NCBI GenBank assembly: GCA_050084985.1
Contig: JBITNC010000001.1
Coordinates: 91,574,001 to 91,638,000 of the forward strand
Length of the DNA: 64,000 nucleotides
From: Nageia nagi
Lineage: Eukaryota; Pinophyta
Reading direction: 5' to 3'
The translations under genes and the position numbers were made by a program. The notes under the pieces were generated by a model, which saw nothing but the letters and a program-made list of their open reading frames with translations, made no database searches and had not been told where the DNA came from. The first letter of the stretch is position 1. Every line of letters starts with the position of its first letter. Shown in pieces: positions 22,494 through 34,429 of the stretch.

Positions 22494-24623
22494 TGTTGGA
22501 CTTTGAGTGACATTGAGAGGGGGGGTGAATCAGTGTATCAAAAAACATAATCAATTTAACCTTCTTAAATAAAGATAGATTAAAAGCTAGAGAAAATTGA
22601 GCAAGCACACCAAGTACATCACACAACACCAGATATAATGAGGTTCACCAGATTGGCTACATCCCTGAAAATGACTGCTTGGACTCCAATCCAAATCAAG
22701 TCATTAAAAGAAAGCTTACAGATTCATAGCACCAACTATGAATGGTAGCACCAACTACCACTTTAAAAAAAATAGCAGCACCTACTACTTGGAGCACCAA
22801 CTCTAGCTATCAAGCACCCACTTGATACAACATTCAAAAAGGAGGAAAAAATATAGTTCTAGAAGACCCTCAATGGTCTAGCTCTAATGCTCATTATTTG
22901 ATCTCTGCACACAGCTCCAAAGTAACATAGTTAAATAATCACTATACTATCTGCATATTCATTTGCTCACTTCACATACACCTGATATTCCCCTCTTCCA
23001 CACTATTACCTCCTCATCCTCCCTTCTCTTCTCCATTCTTAGCTTGCCAGTTTTCACTATATCTACAATACCCTCTTCATATACCGTTGCACATCAAGAA
23101 AACCCCCCAAGAAACTATTCCTATCATGACGTGTTATCAAAAACAAATTGAAAACAAATCTTTATTTGTAACTGCTCCTACACTAAGAGAGTTCACTATC
23201 TGAGACTGCAACTGCTGTAATTGATGAACGCTCCTATTGTCTAAATAGAGCTATTCAGAAAAGTATAGCTCTTTCTCCATTGATTTCAAAGATTTGACAG
23301 TATCTGATTATTTAGTTTCAGAGTCTCTTTCTATAGCCTAAAGATTGACTAGCTTTCCAGATGTTTATTGTATACACCATGATGTCATCATCTTCAGACT
23401 TCAGAAGAGAGTTCCAAGGTATCTACATGGCCTTCTAGACTTTTCAACACCAACTGCTAATGTCATCTTCTCTGGACTCTGGAAGTAGAGTAAAATGCTT
23501 CCCACGATGTCTGGAGTCTCTTTCTATAGCCTAGAGATTGACTAGCTTATCGAATGTTTATTATATACACCATGATGTCATCATCTTTAGACTCTGGAAG
23601 AGAGTTCCAAGGTATCTGCGTGGCCTTTCAAACTTTTCAACACCAACTACTAACATCATCTTCTCTGGACTCTGGAAGTAGAGTAAAATGCTTCCTACGA
23701 TGTCCGTGCTAATGTCATTTCTGGAAAAAAGAAACTTAAATATGTCTCCTTGAGGGGGTTTCAAAAAGGGGCAAATAGGACTGTAAATGGACCATCTACT
23801 ACTACCATACTACTACGATAAGACATAGCCAAAACCACGTGTTGACAATAATGATAATCACACATGCTCAACAGACTATGATCTGACTTCTCGCTATCCT
23901 TGTTGCTTCTGAGATATTCTATTTACTGGCTCTGGCTATTTGATCTCTCTTTGCTGTTCTCATCTCTACATTCTGGAATGTTTTACTCATTGGCTTCAGT
24001 TATTTGATCACTCCTTGCTGACCTCATCATCTTTGAGACCCGATTTCATTCAAAAATGTGAATGTTGTTCTCCCTGTGATGTCATCTTCATGCTTCTGGA
24101 ATGCTCTACTCACTTTCTTCGAAACTCGGTTTTTTTTTCACAACTGAGCTTTTATCATTTCATTTTGGAATGCTTAATCTACTGACTCTGGCCTTTTTAA
24201 TCACCCCTTGCTGACCTCATCATCTTCAAAACCTAATTTCATTCAAAAATGTGAACATCGTTCTTCCTGTGACATCATCTCTTCCCTCTAAAATGTTTTA
24301 CTCACTAGCACCGGCTATTTGATCGCTCCTTGCTGACCTCATCACTTTCGGGCTCCAATTTTGGGTTAAGGCCTGAAATCGTTGATGTCATCTCTTTCGA
24401 AATGCTTTATTTACTAACCCTAACTTTTCAATTCTTCTTGCTGACCTCATCACTTCCGAACTCTGGTTTTGGGTTAAGGCCCAAAATCGCTGACATCATC
24501 TCTTTCAGAATGCTTTATTTACTAACCCTGACTTTTCAATTCTCCTTGCTAACCTCATCACCTCCGGAACCTGATCTACCAAAACCACGTGTTGATAACA
24601 ATGACAATCACACATGCTCAACA
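22494..24623 (-). mobile_element. 3' LTR of the copia element
   Basis: 2,130 bp, ends TGTTGGACTT and GCTCAACA. It contains two families of internal direct repeats: a 193-bp unit at 23321 and 23514, and a 107-109-bp unit beginning TGCTGACCTC at 24331, 24440 and 24547. It also holds many decayed TGACGTCA-like motifs (for example 24077-24084). Open frames inside are not genes. Confidence 0.92.
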
Positions 24624-24638
24624 ATCTCCCCCTTTGGA
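24624..24638 (-). other. Polypurine tract of the copia element
   Basis: Read on the - strand, TTCCAAAGGGGGAGA lies one base or so before the LTR start TGTTGAGC. This is the usual copia polypurine tract position. Confidence 0.75.
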
Positions 24639-24839
24639 ATTGTTGGCAACACCACTTGATCAGACACCAGCATCGGGACTTTTCTCTCCCCCTTTATCAA
24701 CAATAACAAAGGGCATTTACAGACTCCCCCTGAGTCCATACATGACATTCTCAAGAAATTAGTAGTATGCATACAAAAACAAGATACACAGAAGCAATAT
24801 AGGAAGGAAAAAATAAACACTCCCCCTGAGAATGTGACG

Positions 24840-27800
24840 TCCAGAACTAGCTAATGCTTGGGAAGGACAACAACTCCTAGCTTGTTTCAAAGATATTCGA
24901 AGACGTCTTTGGGCAAAGGCTTTGTAAAGATGTTTGCTACTTGCTCTGTGGTTGGAACAAAATCCAACTGTACTTCTCCTTGTGCCACTCTTTCTTTTAG
25001 AAAGTGATATCAGATTGAAATATGCTTTGTTTGTGAGTGCATAATAGGATTTTTTGATATATTGATTGCACTTGTGTTATCACAAAGAACTGATATGGGC
25101 TCGTTAATCTGTATACCAAAATCTTTTAGCATCTGCTTCATCCATAGAATCTATGTGCAGTAAGAAGTTGCTGCTATATACTTTGCTTCTACTGTCGATA
25201 GGGATACTGATTCTTGCTTTTTACTATGCCAGACAACAAGATTATTACCCAAATAAAATGCTCCTCCACTGGTGCTCTTCCTATCATCCATGTATCCTAC
25301 CCAGTCTACATCTGAAAAGGCAATAAGTGTAAAGTCCTTTCCTCTAGGATACCATAAACCATATTCTATTGTACCTTTGAGATATCTGAATATTCTCTTT
25401 ACTGCAATAACATGTGTTTCTTTGGGATTTGCTTGAAATCGAGCAACCATACATATTGCTTGAAGAATATCCGGTCTAGTAGCTGTCAAATATAATAAAC
25501 TTCCAATCATTGATCTGTATTGTGTTTGATCTACTATTGGTGCTTTATCATCCTTGCTTAATTTGTAGCCTGTCATCATAGGGGTGCTCACAGGTTTACA
25601 GTCTTCCATGGTAAACTTCTTCAGCATCTCCTTAACATACTTGGTTTGAGAAATGAACATGCCATTCTTCAACTGATTGATTTGTAAGCCGAGAAAAATG
25701 CAAGCTCACCTATCATAGACATCTCAAATTCTGTTTGCATGTTGTCAGCAAGATTTTTACATAGCTCATTCTTGCTTCCTCCAAAAATTATATCATCTAC
25801 ATAAACAACAACAATTAGCTGATTTTCCTTTTCTGATTTAATGTATAAATTGCTATCCACCATTCCTTTTCTAAAGCCTTGCTGCTGAAGATATGTATCA
25901 AGTCTGGAGTACCATGCTTGAGGTGCCTATTTTAAACCATACAGAGCCTTCTTTATTTTGCATACTAGATTAGGATTCTCTCCCAATTGGAAACCATCTA
26001 GCTGTTCAATATAGACTTCTTCCTTAATTTTGCCATTTAGAAAGGCTGATTTTACATCCATTTGATAAACTTTAAAGTCTTTATACACTACAAAAGCTAA
26101 AAACATGCGAATAGCTTCTAATCTGGCCATAGGTGCAAAAGTTTCTTCAAAATCAATTCCTTCAACTTGAGCATATCCCTTGCAGACAAGTCTAGCTTTA
26201 TTTCGAACCACTATCCCATCTTCATTCAACTTATTGCGAAAAACCCACTTTGTGCCAATCACATTTTTGTTGGCTGGTCTAGGAACGAGTTCCCATGTTT
26301 CATTCTTTTCAATTTGAGTGAGTTCTTCCTCCATTGCTTTCATCCAGCTTTCATCTTGGCTAGCTTCTAAGACATTTTTAGGCTCTATATTAGATAGGAG
26401 AGAATAGGTGCGTGAAACCCCTCTACGAATTTGGATGCCTGTATGAAATGCACCAATGATTTGCTCTTGTGGATGATCCTTGTGCCATCTATTTGGTGGA
26501 GTTTTTGAATTTTCATCTTCTTCTGACTCATTTTCTAAAACACTATTTGGGTTACTTGGCAAATTTGAATCTTCTAGTTTCTTTACTTGTGATTGCTGTA
26601 CAGGAGGCTTAGATTTGTTTTTATTCTTTTTGTCTTATTCAATTGAATCTTGATAGGCAGGAAGATCATCATCATCATTTCTCTTGGGAAGATCTCTTTG
26701 CTCATCAACATGAACATTAGCACTATCAATGATTGTTTTTTTCCTTTTATTGTAACACATGTATGCTTTGCTCTTAGAAGAGTAACCAAGAAAGATACCT
26801 TCATCAGATCTATCCTCAAACTTTCCTAAATTTTCTTCTATTCTCTTGATATAGCATTTACTGCCAAAGATCTTGAAGTGCCTCACTATAGCTTTTCTTC
26901 CAAACCATAATTCATATGGTTTTTTGTCCTCATGTGGTCGTATCATACATCTATTTTGAATATGCACTGCAGTATGCACTGCTTCTTTCCAGAACCTATC
27001 AGCAACCTTGCTTTCTATCAGCATGGTTCGAGCCATTTCTTGTACTACTCTATTTTTTTTTCAACTACTCCATTTTGTTGTGGAGTTCTTGCTGTAGAGA
27101 ATTGTCTTTTAATTTTGTGTTGTATGCAAAACTCAGAAAACTCATCAGAAGTGAACTCACCTCCTCTGTCTGAGCGAAGACATTTAATTCTCCTCTTTAT
27201 CTGATTTTCTACTTGATTTTTAAATGCTTTGAACATTTCAAAAGGTTTAGATTTATGTTTCAAAAATTACACCCAAGTCATTCTTGAATAATCATCTATG
27301 AACAGAATAAAATACTTATCTCCATTGACGCTTTGTGTTCTCATTGGTCCGCATAGGTCGGTGTGTATGATTTCCAATGGTCTGCTTGTGTGATATTCTT
27401 TCACTTTGAACTTTGCCCGAGTTTGCTTTCCCCTTTGGCATGAATCACAAATATCATTTGTTGGTTTGCTGATACTGGGCATATCTCTTACTGCTCTTTT
27501 TGAGCAAATGTTCATCAAGTTTTTAAAATAGATGTGTCCCAATCTCTTATGCCATAGCCAATCATCACTCTCCTTGCCTAGAAGACATGATCCCTCTGAA
27601 ATATCTGATAAGGTGTATAAATTACCACAGGTTCTTGTACCAACTGCTACAAGTCTACCACTATTTGCCCTTCAGATCTCACAGCCATGCTTTTTGAAAA
27701 TTACATCATGTCCTTTGTCACATATTTGACTGATGCTCAACAAATTATGCTTCAGTCCCACAACAAATAATACCTCTTCAGATCTGATGTTGTCATCATT

Positions 27801-27950
27801 TATTTTGACTATCCCTTTGCTGATAATCTGTGCGCCATCATTGTTTCCAAATCTTACTGACCCACCTTCATATTCCTGTAGTTTTTGAAATTTCTTCTTA
27901 TCACCTGTCATGTGACTTGAGCATCCGTTGTCTAATATCCATGGTGATGG
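24840..27950 (-). pseudogene. Copia Pol: protease, integrase, reverse transcriptase, RNase H (broken)
   Basis: From 27950 down the - strand encodes protease with 'WILDNGCSSHM' (about 27910-27942; the usual active-site Asp-Ser/Thr-Gly reads D-N-G). The GAG-pre-integrase zinc region has 'CDSCQRGK' (27435-27460). Integrase has 'TDLCGP' and 'FIDDYSR' (27280-27360), 'SDRGGEF' (second Asp, about 27155-27175) and 'PQQNGVVE' (Glu, near 27060-27083). RT has 'GTKWVFRNK' (about 26240-26265), '[11 protein letters not shown]' (26035-26067) and 'VYVDDIIFG' (25785-25811). RNase H runs to about 24840 and includes 'DVDWVGY' and 'STVEAKYIA'. Defects visible: a stop in place of a Trp/Arg-like codon after 'ALYGLK' (25925), a one-base frameshift near 25690 between RT and RNase H, a stop near 27264, a frameshift near 27045. 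Pol would make cDNA and integrate it; this copy cannot. Confidence 0.92.
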
Positions 27951-28109
27951 TTTGTCTTGAGCTTTTAATGCTATTTGAATGATTAAAAACTCTTTATCCT
28001 CTCTGAGTTTATCCTTTTCTTTCCAGACTTGTTTTACTTTTATTTCAACTTCTTGTTTTTTATTATACTTTTCTTCTTCTTCTGGATGACTACTCTGAAA
28101 CTATTTATT

Positions 28110-29924
28110 CTATCTTATAGAAGGAAATTGTCTCAGTGGAAAGAACCTCATGCCATGATTATTTCTGTAGAATCTAGCAATGTGTCCATATTCATGACAG
28201 TTGTAACACTCAACTGGATATTCCATTAGTGGGCCGAATGCATTCCTAGTAACAAAGGTTTTTGGAGTGATATTATACTTACATTCAGAAATTTTGTGTC
28301 CATACGCATTGCATTTGAAATAGTATCCATTGAAGGGATGGATGTAGCTATTATATTGCTGAGTACTTCTTGGTCCTGCATAGGGTCTTCTTCTGGAATG
28401 CACTTGAGTGAAGCCATCATCCTCCAGTCCTGAGCTATCTTCCTTCTTCTTGGTTTCTTTTATGTTTTCCCTTTTTATGTCATTTGAAGATTGTCCTTGT
28501 TCATATCCTAGACCAAATTTATCAGAAAACATTCTTTAACTGTTAATGATTTCGCTGAGTTTAGTCGACCTTCCTTCTAGATATTCAAAAGAGCTAATTT
28601 TCTTGGTGACTTCCTCTAGTTGCATACGTAGCCCAGTTATTTCTTCTTCAAGCTTACTGTAATTTTTAAATTTCACAAGAAGCTCTTCCTCCAAACTCTC
28701 ATTTATCCTCTTAGATTCTTCCACTTCTATTTTTAAGTTTTCTATAATATTACTTGCATCATCAAACCTTTTTGAGAGTTTCTTATTTTTCTTTATTTCT
28801 TTATCCAGTTCATTCAATGCTGTTATTAGTTCTTCTTCAATATCAATCTCAATCTCACAGTCATTTTCTTCATTTGTCTCTTCTTTTTTATGTTCTTGGT
28901 CATTTTGATTATCTTCATTCAGTTTCTCTTCAAATGCCATAAACAATGCTCCATTGTATTCTTTTTCTGATTCATTACTGAAATCATCATCAGTGGAGCC
29001 TTCATTTCAAGATATGAAGCTTTGTCTATTTGACCTTCTATTTCGAGCATGAGATTTCATTTTGTGGTTTTTCTCAAAATATGATTCTTAATCATCTTTA
29101 TCAGTTTTTCTATATGGACATTTTGAAATGAAATGACCAATACCACCATAGTTAAAACATTTAAATGGCAGCTTGCCTTTATATTTACCTTTTCCCCTTT
29201 TTAGCTTTCTAACAAAATTTGCTTCTGCTTCATCAGATTGTTCTTCATCATCAGAATCTATTTTAGCTTTGGTACTATTATTGGCTTTAAATGCTGCTTC
29301 CTTTTCTGAATGTTTTGCTTTTTCGATCCTCATTTCATAAGCAGTCAGCAATCCATGCATTTCATCCATGCTAAAAGTTTTCAAATTTTTTGCTTCTTCA
29401 ATAGCAGACACCTTTGAATCAAAGTGAGATGTGAGAGATCGCAGTACCTTTTTCATGATGACATGATCTTCAATTTCTTCCCCAAGACCTTTGATTGCAT
29501 TAGTAATTTCATTTACTCTCAACATGTATGCTTCGATGGTTTCATCTTCATTCATCTTTAGAACATCGAATTGAGCTCTATGAGTTTGGAGTTTTGCTTC
29601 CTTGACTTTATCATCTCCTTCATGAATGCTCTTCAACTTATTCCATATTTCTTTTGCAGATTTGCATGCCATAACTTTCACCAGTTCACTGTCCACAAGA
29701 CCACACATTAGAGCATTTCTTGCTTTTGCATCACACTCAAATGCCTTTCTTTCTACTTCATCTGATGGACCTGTAGGGGGAGGAGTGTAACCCCTTTTAA
29801 CAGCATCCCAAGTACCAAAACCCAATGCACTGAGATAAGTCTTCATTCGAATTTTCCAGAAAGCATAATTGGTTCCATCAAAGAGAGGTGCCTTGTTAGA
29901 TGAGAAACCTTCTTTGCTTGCCAT
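28110..29924 (-). pseudogene. Copia Gag with coiled coil and several zinc knuckles
   Basis: The first frame (29924-29088, 278 codons) starts at an ATG 64 bp after the primer binding site region and is a standard copia Gag: 'LFDGTNYAFWKIRMKTYL' (DUF4219/UBN2 start), 'KEIWNKLKSIHEGDD', and 'CFNYGGIGHFISKCP', a CCHC knuckle whose second Cys is now Tyr. The next frame (28946-28536) is a strongly acidic coiled coil with heptad Leu/Ile ('LEEELLVKFKNYSKLEEEI'). The third (28532-28110) holds two more knuckles: 'CNAYGHKISEC' and 'CYNCHEYGHIARFY', the latter with its last Cys lost. Stops between frames break what was one long Gag. Extra knuckles and a coiled coil after Gag fit SIRE-type elements. Confidence 0.88.
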
Positions 29925-29975
29925 AGTGCCACTACCAGGATCTCCTTAGCTGTTATAGCCAAAGTAGGAACCTTT

Positions 29976-29986
29976 CTCTGATACCA
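29976..29986 (-). other. Primer binding site of the copia element (initiator Met tRNA)
   Basis: On the - strand TGGTATCAGAG lies two bases after the 5' LTR end. It matches the classical copia primer site complementary to the 3' end of initiator methionine tRNA. Confidence 0.9.
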
Positions 29987-29988
29987 AT

Positions 29989-32122
29989 TGTTGGACTTCG
30001 AGTGACACTGAGAGGGGGGGTGAATCAGTGTATCAAAAAAAAATAATCAATTTAACCTTCTTAAATAAAGATAGATTAAAAGCCAGAGAAAATTGAGCAA
30101 GCACACCAAGTACATCACACAACACCAGATATAACAAGGTTCACCAGATTGGCTACATCCCCGAAAATGACTGCTTGGACTCCAATCCAAATCAAGTCAT
30201 TAAAAGAAAGCTTACAGATTCACAGCACCAACTGTGAAGGGTAGCACCAACTACCACTTTAAAAAAAATAGCAGCACCTACTACTTGGAGCACCAACTCC
30301 AACTATCAAGCACCCACTTGATACAACATTCAAAAAGGAGGAAAGAATACTATTCTAGAAGACCCTCAATGGTCTAGCTCTAATGCTCATTGTTTGATCT
30401 CTGCACACAGCTCCAAAGTAACACAGTTAAACAATCACTATACTATCTACATATTCATTTGCTCACTTCACATACACCTGATATTCCCCTCTTCCACACT
30501 ATTACCTCCTCATCTTCCCTTCTCTTCTCCCATTCTCAGCTTGCCAGTTTTCATTATATCTACAATACCCTCTTCACATACTATTGCACATCAAGAAAAC
30601 CCCCCAAGAAATTGTTCCTATCATGATGCATTATCAAAAACAAATTGAAAAGGAATCTTTATTTGTAACTGCTCCTGCACTAAGAGAGTTCACTATCTAA
30701 GATTGCAACTACTGTAACTGACAAACATTCCTATTGCCTAAATAGAGTTGTTCAGACAAGTATAGCTCTTTCTCCACTGATTCTAAAGATTTGACAGTAT
30801 CTGATTATTTAGTTCTGGAGTCTCTTTCTATAGCCTAAAGATTGACTAGCTTTCTGGATGTTTATTGTATACACCATGATGTCATCATCTTCAGACTCCG
30901 AAAGAGAGTTCCAAGGTATCTGCATGGCCTTTCAGACTTTTCAACACTAACTACTAACATCATCTTCTCTAGACTCTGAAAGTAGAGTAAAATGCTTCCT
31001 GCGATGTCTGGAGTCTCTTTCTATAACCTAGAGATTGACTAGCTTACCGGATGTTTATTGTATACACCATGATGTCATCATCTTTGGACTCTGAAAGAGA
31101 GTTCCAAGGTATCTGTGTGGCCTTTCAGACTTTTCAACACCAACTGCTAATGTCATCTTCTCTGGACTCTGGAAGTAGAGTAAAATGCTTCCCATGATGT
31201 CCGTGCTGATGTCATTTCTAGAAAAAAGAAACTTAAAGATGTCTCCTTGAGGGGGTTTCGGAAAGGGGCAAATAGGACTGTAAATGGACCATCATACTAC
31301 TGCCATACTAATATGAGAAGATATAGCCAAAACCACATGTTGACAACAATGAAAATCACACATGCTCAATAGACTATGATCTGACTTCTCGTTATCCTTA
31401 TCGCTTTCGAGATATTCTATTTACTGGCTTCAACTATTTGATCTCTCTTTGTTGTTCTCATCTCTACATTCCAGAATGTTTTACTCATTGGCTCCAGTTA
31501 TTTGATCACTCCTTGCTGACCTCATCATCTCTGGGACCCAGTTTCATTCAAAAATGTGAATGTTGTTCTCCCCGTGACGTCATCTTCATGCTTCTGGAAT
31601 GCTCTAGTCACTTTCTCTGGAACCTGATTTTTTTTCACAACTAAGCTTTTATCATTTCATTTTGGAATGCTTAATCTACTAACTCTGGCCTTTTTAATCA
31701 CCCCTTACTGACCTCATCATCTTCAGAACCCAGTTTCATTCAAAAATGTGAACATCGTTCTTCTCGTTATGTCATCTCTTCCCTCCAAAATGTTTTACTC
31801 ATTGGCACCGGCTATTTGATCGCTCCTTGCTGACCTCATCACTTCTGAGCTTCGATTTTGGGTTAAGGCCCAAAATCACTAATGTCATCTCTTCCAAAAT
31901 GCTTTATTTACTAACCCCAGCTTTTCAATTCTCCTTGTTGACCTCATCACTTCCAAACTCCAGTTTTGGGTTAAGGCCCGAAATCGCTGACATCATCTCT
32001 TCTGGAACACTTTATTTACTAACCCCGACTTTTCAATTCTCCTTGCTGACCTCATCACCTCTAGAACCCGATCTTTACCAAAACCATGTGTTGATAACAA
32101 TGACAGTCACACATGCTCAACA
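29989..32122 (-). mobile_element. 5' LTR of the copia element
   Basis: 2,134 bp, same repeats as the 3' LTR (193-bp units at 30818 and 31011). It keeps one perfect TGACGTCA palindrome (31575-31582) where the 3' LTR has TGATGTCA. Differences between the LTRs are mostly C/T and G/A transitions, as from methylated CpG decay. Confidence 0.92.
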
Positions 32123-32127
32123 AGGTT
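32123..32127. other. Target-site duplication (right) of the copia element
   Basis: AGGTT, identical to 22489-22493. Confidence 0.9.
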
Positions 32128-33100
32128 TGGTCAACATGTGCCACATGTTCTTACCATGTCTTACTATAGATCAAGATATCAACAAAGAAAACTAAAATGA
32201 ACTTCCTAAGGAACGGATGAAACACCTATTTCATTAAACTTTGAAATGTGGATGGAGCATTTGTGAGGCCAAAAGGCATGACCAAGAAATCATAATGGCC
32301 CTCATGGGTGTGAAATGTATATTTTGGTATATCCTCCGCCTTAAGATGGATTTGGTGATACCCGATCATAGGTTCAACTTGGAAAAATATCTTGCCCCAT
32401 GTAGTTCATCCAATAATTCATTAATGATCAGGATAGGAAATTTGTCCTTGATAGTAATTTTGTTGAGGGCCTTGAAATCCACACACATATGCCATGAACC
32501 ATATTTATTATGAACCAATATAATTGGAGAAGAATATGGGCTTATGATAGATCATATTAGTCTTACATCCAATAATTCCTTAACCAATTTTTTAATTTCA
32601 TTTTTCTATAAACAAGGATACTGATAATGATGAATGTTTGGTGGGTGACTTCCTAGCACCAACTGGATAGCATGATCATGTGATCACTGGGGTGGTAACC
32701 CCATTGGTTCCTCAAAGGTACTTGAATGCTTACTTAAGATGGGTTGTAGATCCTTAGGCTCTATGATTTCAAATTTGGTGATTGATAAGGAGTATAACTG
32801 TGCTAGCATCCCTTTTCCAATTTTTTGTAGGATCTTTTCCATGTGATGTGAGCTCACAACTTGTATAGATCCACCCTATAATCCCCTACGAGTATGCTCT
32901 TATTCATCTATTTTGAAGGTCATCCATAGCTCTACAAAATTCCACTGTATAGTGCCCAAAGTCCTCAACCATTGTACCCCCAAAACTATATCACATCCCT
33001 AAGTGCTAAAGCGTACATGTCACTTTTCAAAGTATAATGGTCCATGCTTAGTTTGACATTATGACATGTGCCTTTGCATGCTATTTTTCCTCCATTACCA
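32128..33100 (-). pseudogene. Chromovirus protease and N-terminal reverse transcriptase
   Basis: The - strand encodes protease remnants near 32900-33000 ('WFIINMVHG' and 'DVVLG'-like blocks in changing frames). The RT follows: a '[13 protein letters not shown]' block near 32510-32560, '[17 protein letters not shown]' near 32430-32480, '[14 protein letters not shown]' near 32370-32410, and the 'SKTW.EH' block that follows the catalytic YxDD region at 32140-32160. The gene is cut by the copia insertion at 32127 and continues at 22490. Multiple frameshifts and stops. Confidence 0.7.
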
Positions 33101-33399
33101 ACCATAACCTCAAAATTATTTGTAGGGTGGATGTAACAATTAGCAACCTTATCCACTCATGGATCAATAAAATTATGAGTACTTACCAAATCCAACAATA
33201 TTATGAGAGGGCACTTTTTAAAAAACCCTTTGACCTTCAGAGTTTAAGGGCTAGTAATTCTTACCAATGTATTTTAAGAGATAACTGGGGCCTCCTCATC
33301 TGGAATTTCCTTTGTAGCTTCTTCAAGTGCACTCTCATATTCCTTCTTACTAGGAGCATCAGTATCAAATAAATATAACTTTTGTTGTGTATAATTATG

Positions 33400-34325
33400 A
33401 CCATGAACAAATTTCTCATCATAATTATAGCATAAGCCCTACTTTCGATGCTCTTCCATTTCCTCCCATGTTAATTTCTTAGTTTGCATTATGAGATTCA
33501 GTGGTGGGGCACTTGTGTTATTAGAGGAATGGGAAATATTATGTGTTTTGGTGAATGGAGGTCTTGCATTTCATTGATGAGCACTAGCTTTATCTTTAGC
33601 GAGCTTTTCTAAGGCAATAACATCCATCATAGTTTTGGGATTAAACATTTTGACCTCTAGTTTAATTTCTTTTTTTAAGCCACTGATAAAACAACTTGTG
33701 AAAAATGCATCATCCAACCCCTTTGTGTGATTTTCCAATTTCTCAAACTAATTTTGGTATTCTTTAACTATGGTAGTTTGATGTAACTTGGTCAATGCCC
33801 CTGTGAAATCTTCATAGTCACTAGGACCAAAATGGATCAATAATTTTTGAGTGAATTCATCCCATGAAGGAGCAAGATGTATCTTTGAGTGCCACTAGTG
33901 CCATTAGAGAGCCTCATGATCTAAATGAAAAGTTACCATGTGCACCTTCAAATCCTTTGGGATTTGGTTCAATGTGAAATACCATCCAGTCTTATAAATC
34001 CAACCAATAGGATTATCTCCATCAAATTGGGGAAAATTCAATTTGGTTATGCATGAAGAATGAAACCACCTTGTTGGCTCTAAAAGTTATGATGATACCC
34101 TTATGGATTTCCTAACCACCCTAATTGCTTATGAACTGGATGCATTTTTGGTATGACTAAAACTTAGTTGAAACACTATCACATTTACTGTCAAGGGTCT
34201 ATATTTGTTGAATTTTTTCCTTGAATGTATGTAAGTGTATCTGCCATTTGTTGGATCATAGTTTGAAATGTTATCATGGTAGGATCAGCTTGTGCTACTA
34301 TTTGGGATCTTATTTTAGGTGCCAT
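33400..34325 (-). pseudogene. Chromovirus Gag, decayed
   Basis: An ATG at 34325 opens a frame of about 44 codons ('MAPKIRSQIVAQADPTMITF') before the first stop. Further Gag-like blocks follow in several frames, including a Trp-rich capsid region near 33900 ('ALVALKDTS') and 'FHKLFYQWLKK' near 33680. A recognisable zinc knuckle is not evident; 33420-33450 has Cys codons that could be its remains. Confidence 0.55.
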
Positions 34326-34428
34326 TTCTGGAAACTGCTATTTTTGAAGCTAATATTTCTAGAAATTGCTATTTTTAGAAACTGCTATTTTTAGTGATGA
34401 AGATATAAATGCATTCTGCTATATGATT
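34326..34428. other. Junction between chromovirus gag and the resumed Tat-like element
   Basis: About 100 bp with three imperfect copies of 'gaaactgctatttttag'. A 5' LTR and primer binding site of the chromovirus should lie here and do not, which points to a deletion at this junction. Confidence 0.45.
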
Positions 34429-34429
34429 A

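Larger units (their letters stand above)
22494..32122 (-). mobile_element. Ty1/copia element, SIRE/Maximus-like, 9,629 bp, complete with LTRs and TSD
   Basis: Two LTRs of about 2.13 kb in the same orientation (22494-24623 and 29989-32122), both with TGTTG...CAACA ends, enclose gag-pol on the - strand with the copia order protease, integrase, RT, RNase H. The primer binding site pairs with initiator Met tRNA, there is a polypurine tract, and the 5-bp duplication AGGTT is exact. Very long LTRs and a long gag with extra zinc knuckles and a coiled coil fit the SIRE/Maximus lineage; no env-like frame remains between RNase H and the 3' LTR. The first 190 bp of the two LTRs differ at about 7 positions by my count, so the insertion is moderately old. 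It sits inside the RT gene of a chromovirus, which reads on across the junction. Confidence 0.93.
19930..34325 (-). mobile_element. Chromovirus (Ty3/gypsy with chromodomain), split by a copia element and lacking its 5' LTR
   Basis: On the - strand the order is gag start (34325), protease, RT (to 32128), [copia insertion], RT end and RNase H (22490-21614), integrase, chromodomain (20341-20413), polypurine tract and 3' LTR (to about 19930). A chromodomain after integrase defines the chromovirus branch. On the 5' side gag begins only about 100 bp from the resumed outer gypsy element, leaving no room for a primer binding site or 5' LTR, so these were lost. Many stops throughout show an old copy. 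The exact left boundary of the LTR is uncertain by about 30 bp. Confidence 0.8.

Noticed and set aside
22963-24659. Several + strand frames of 60-110 codons rich in Leu and Ser
   Set aside because: They lie inside the copia LTR and its repeats; the same frames recur in the other LTR. Not genes.
28110-28946. The coiled-coil and zinc-knuckle frames of the copia element as separate host genes
   Set aside because: They are collinear with Gag and Pol between the LTRs of one complete element.
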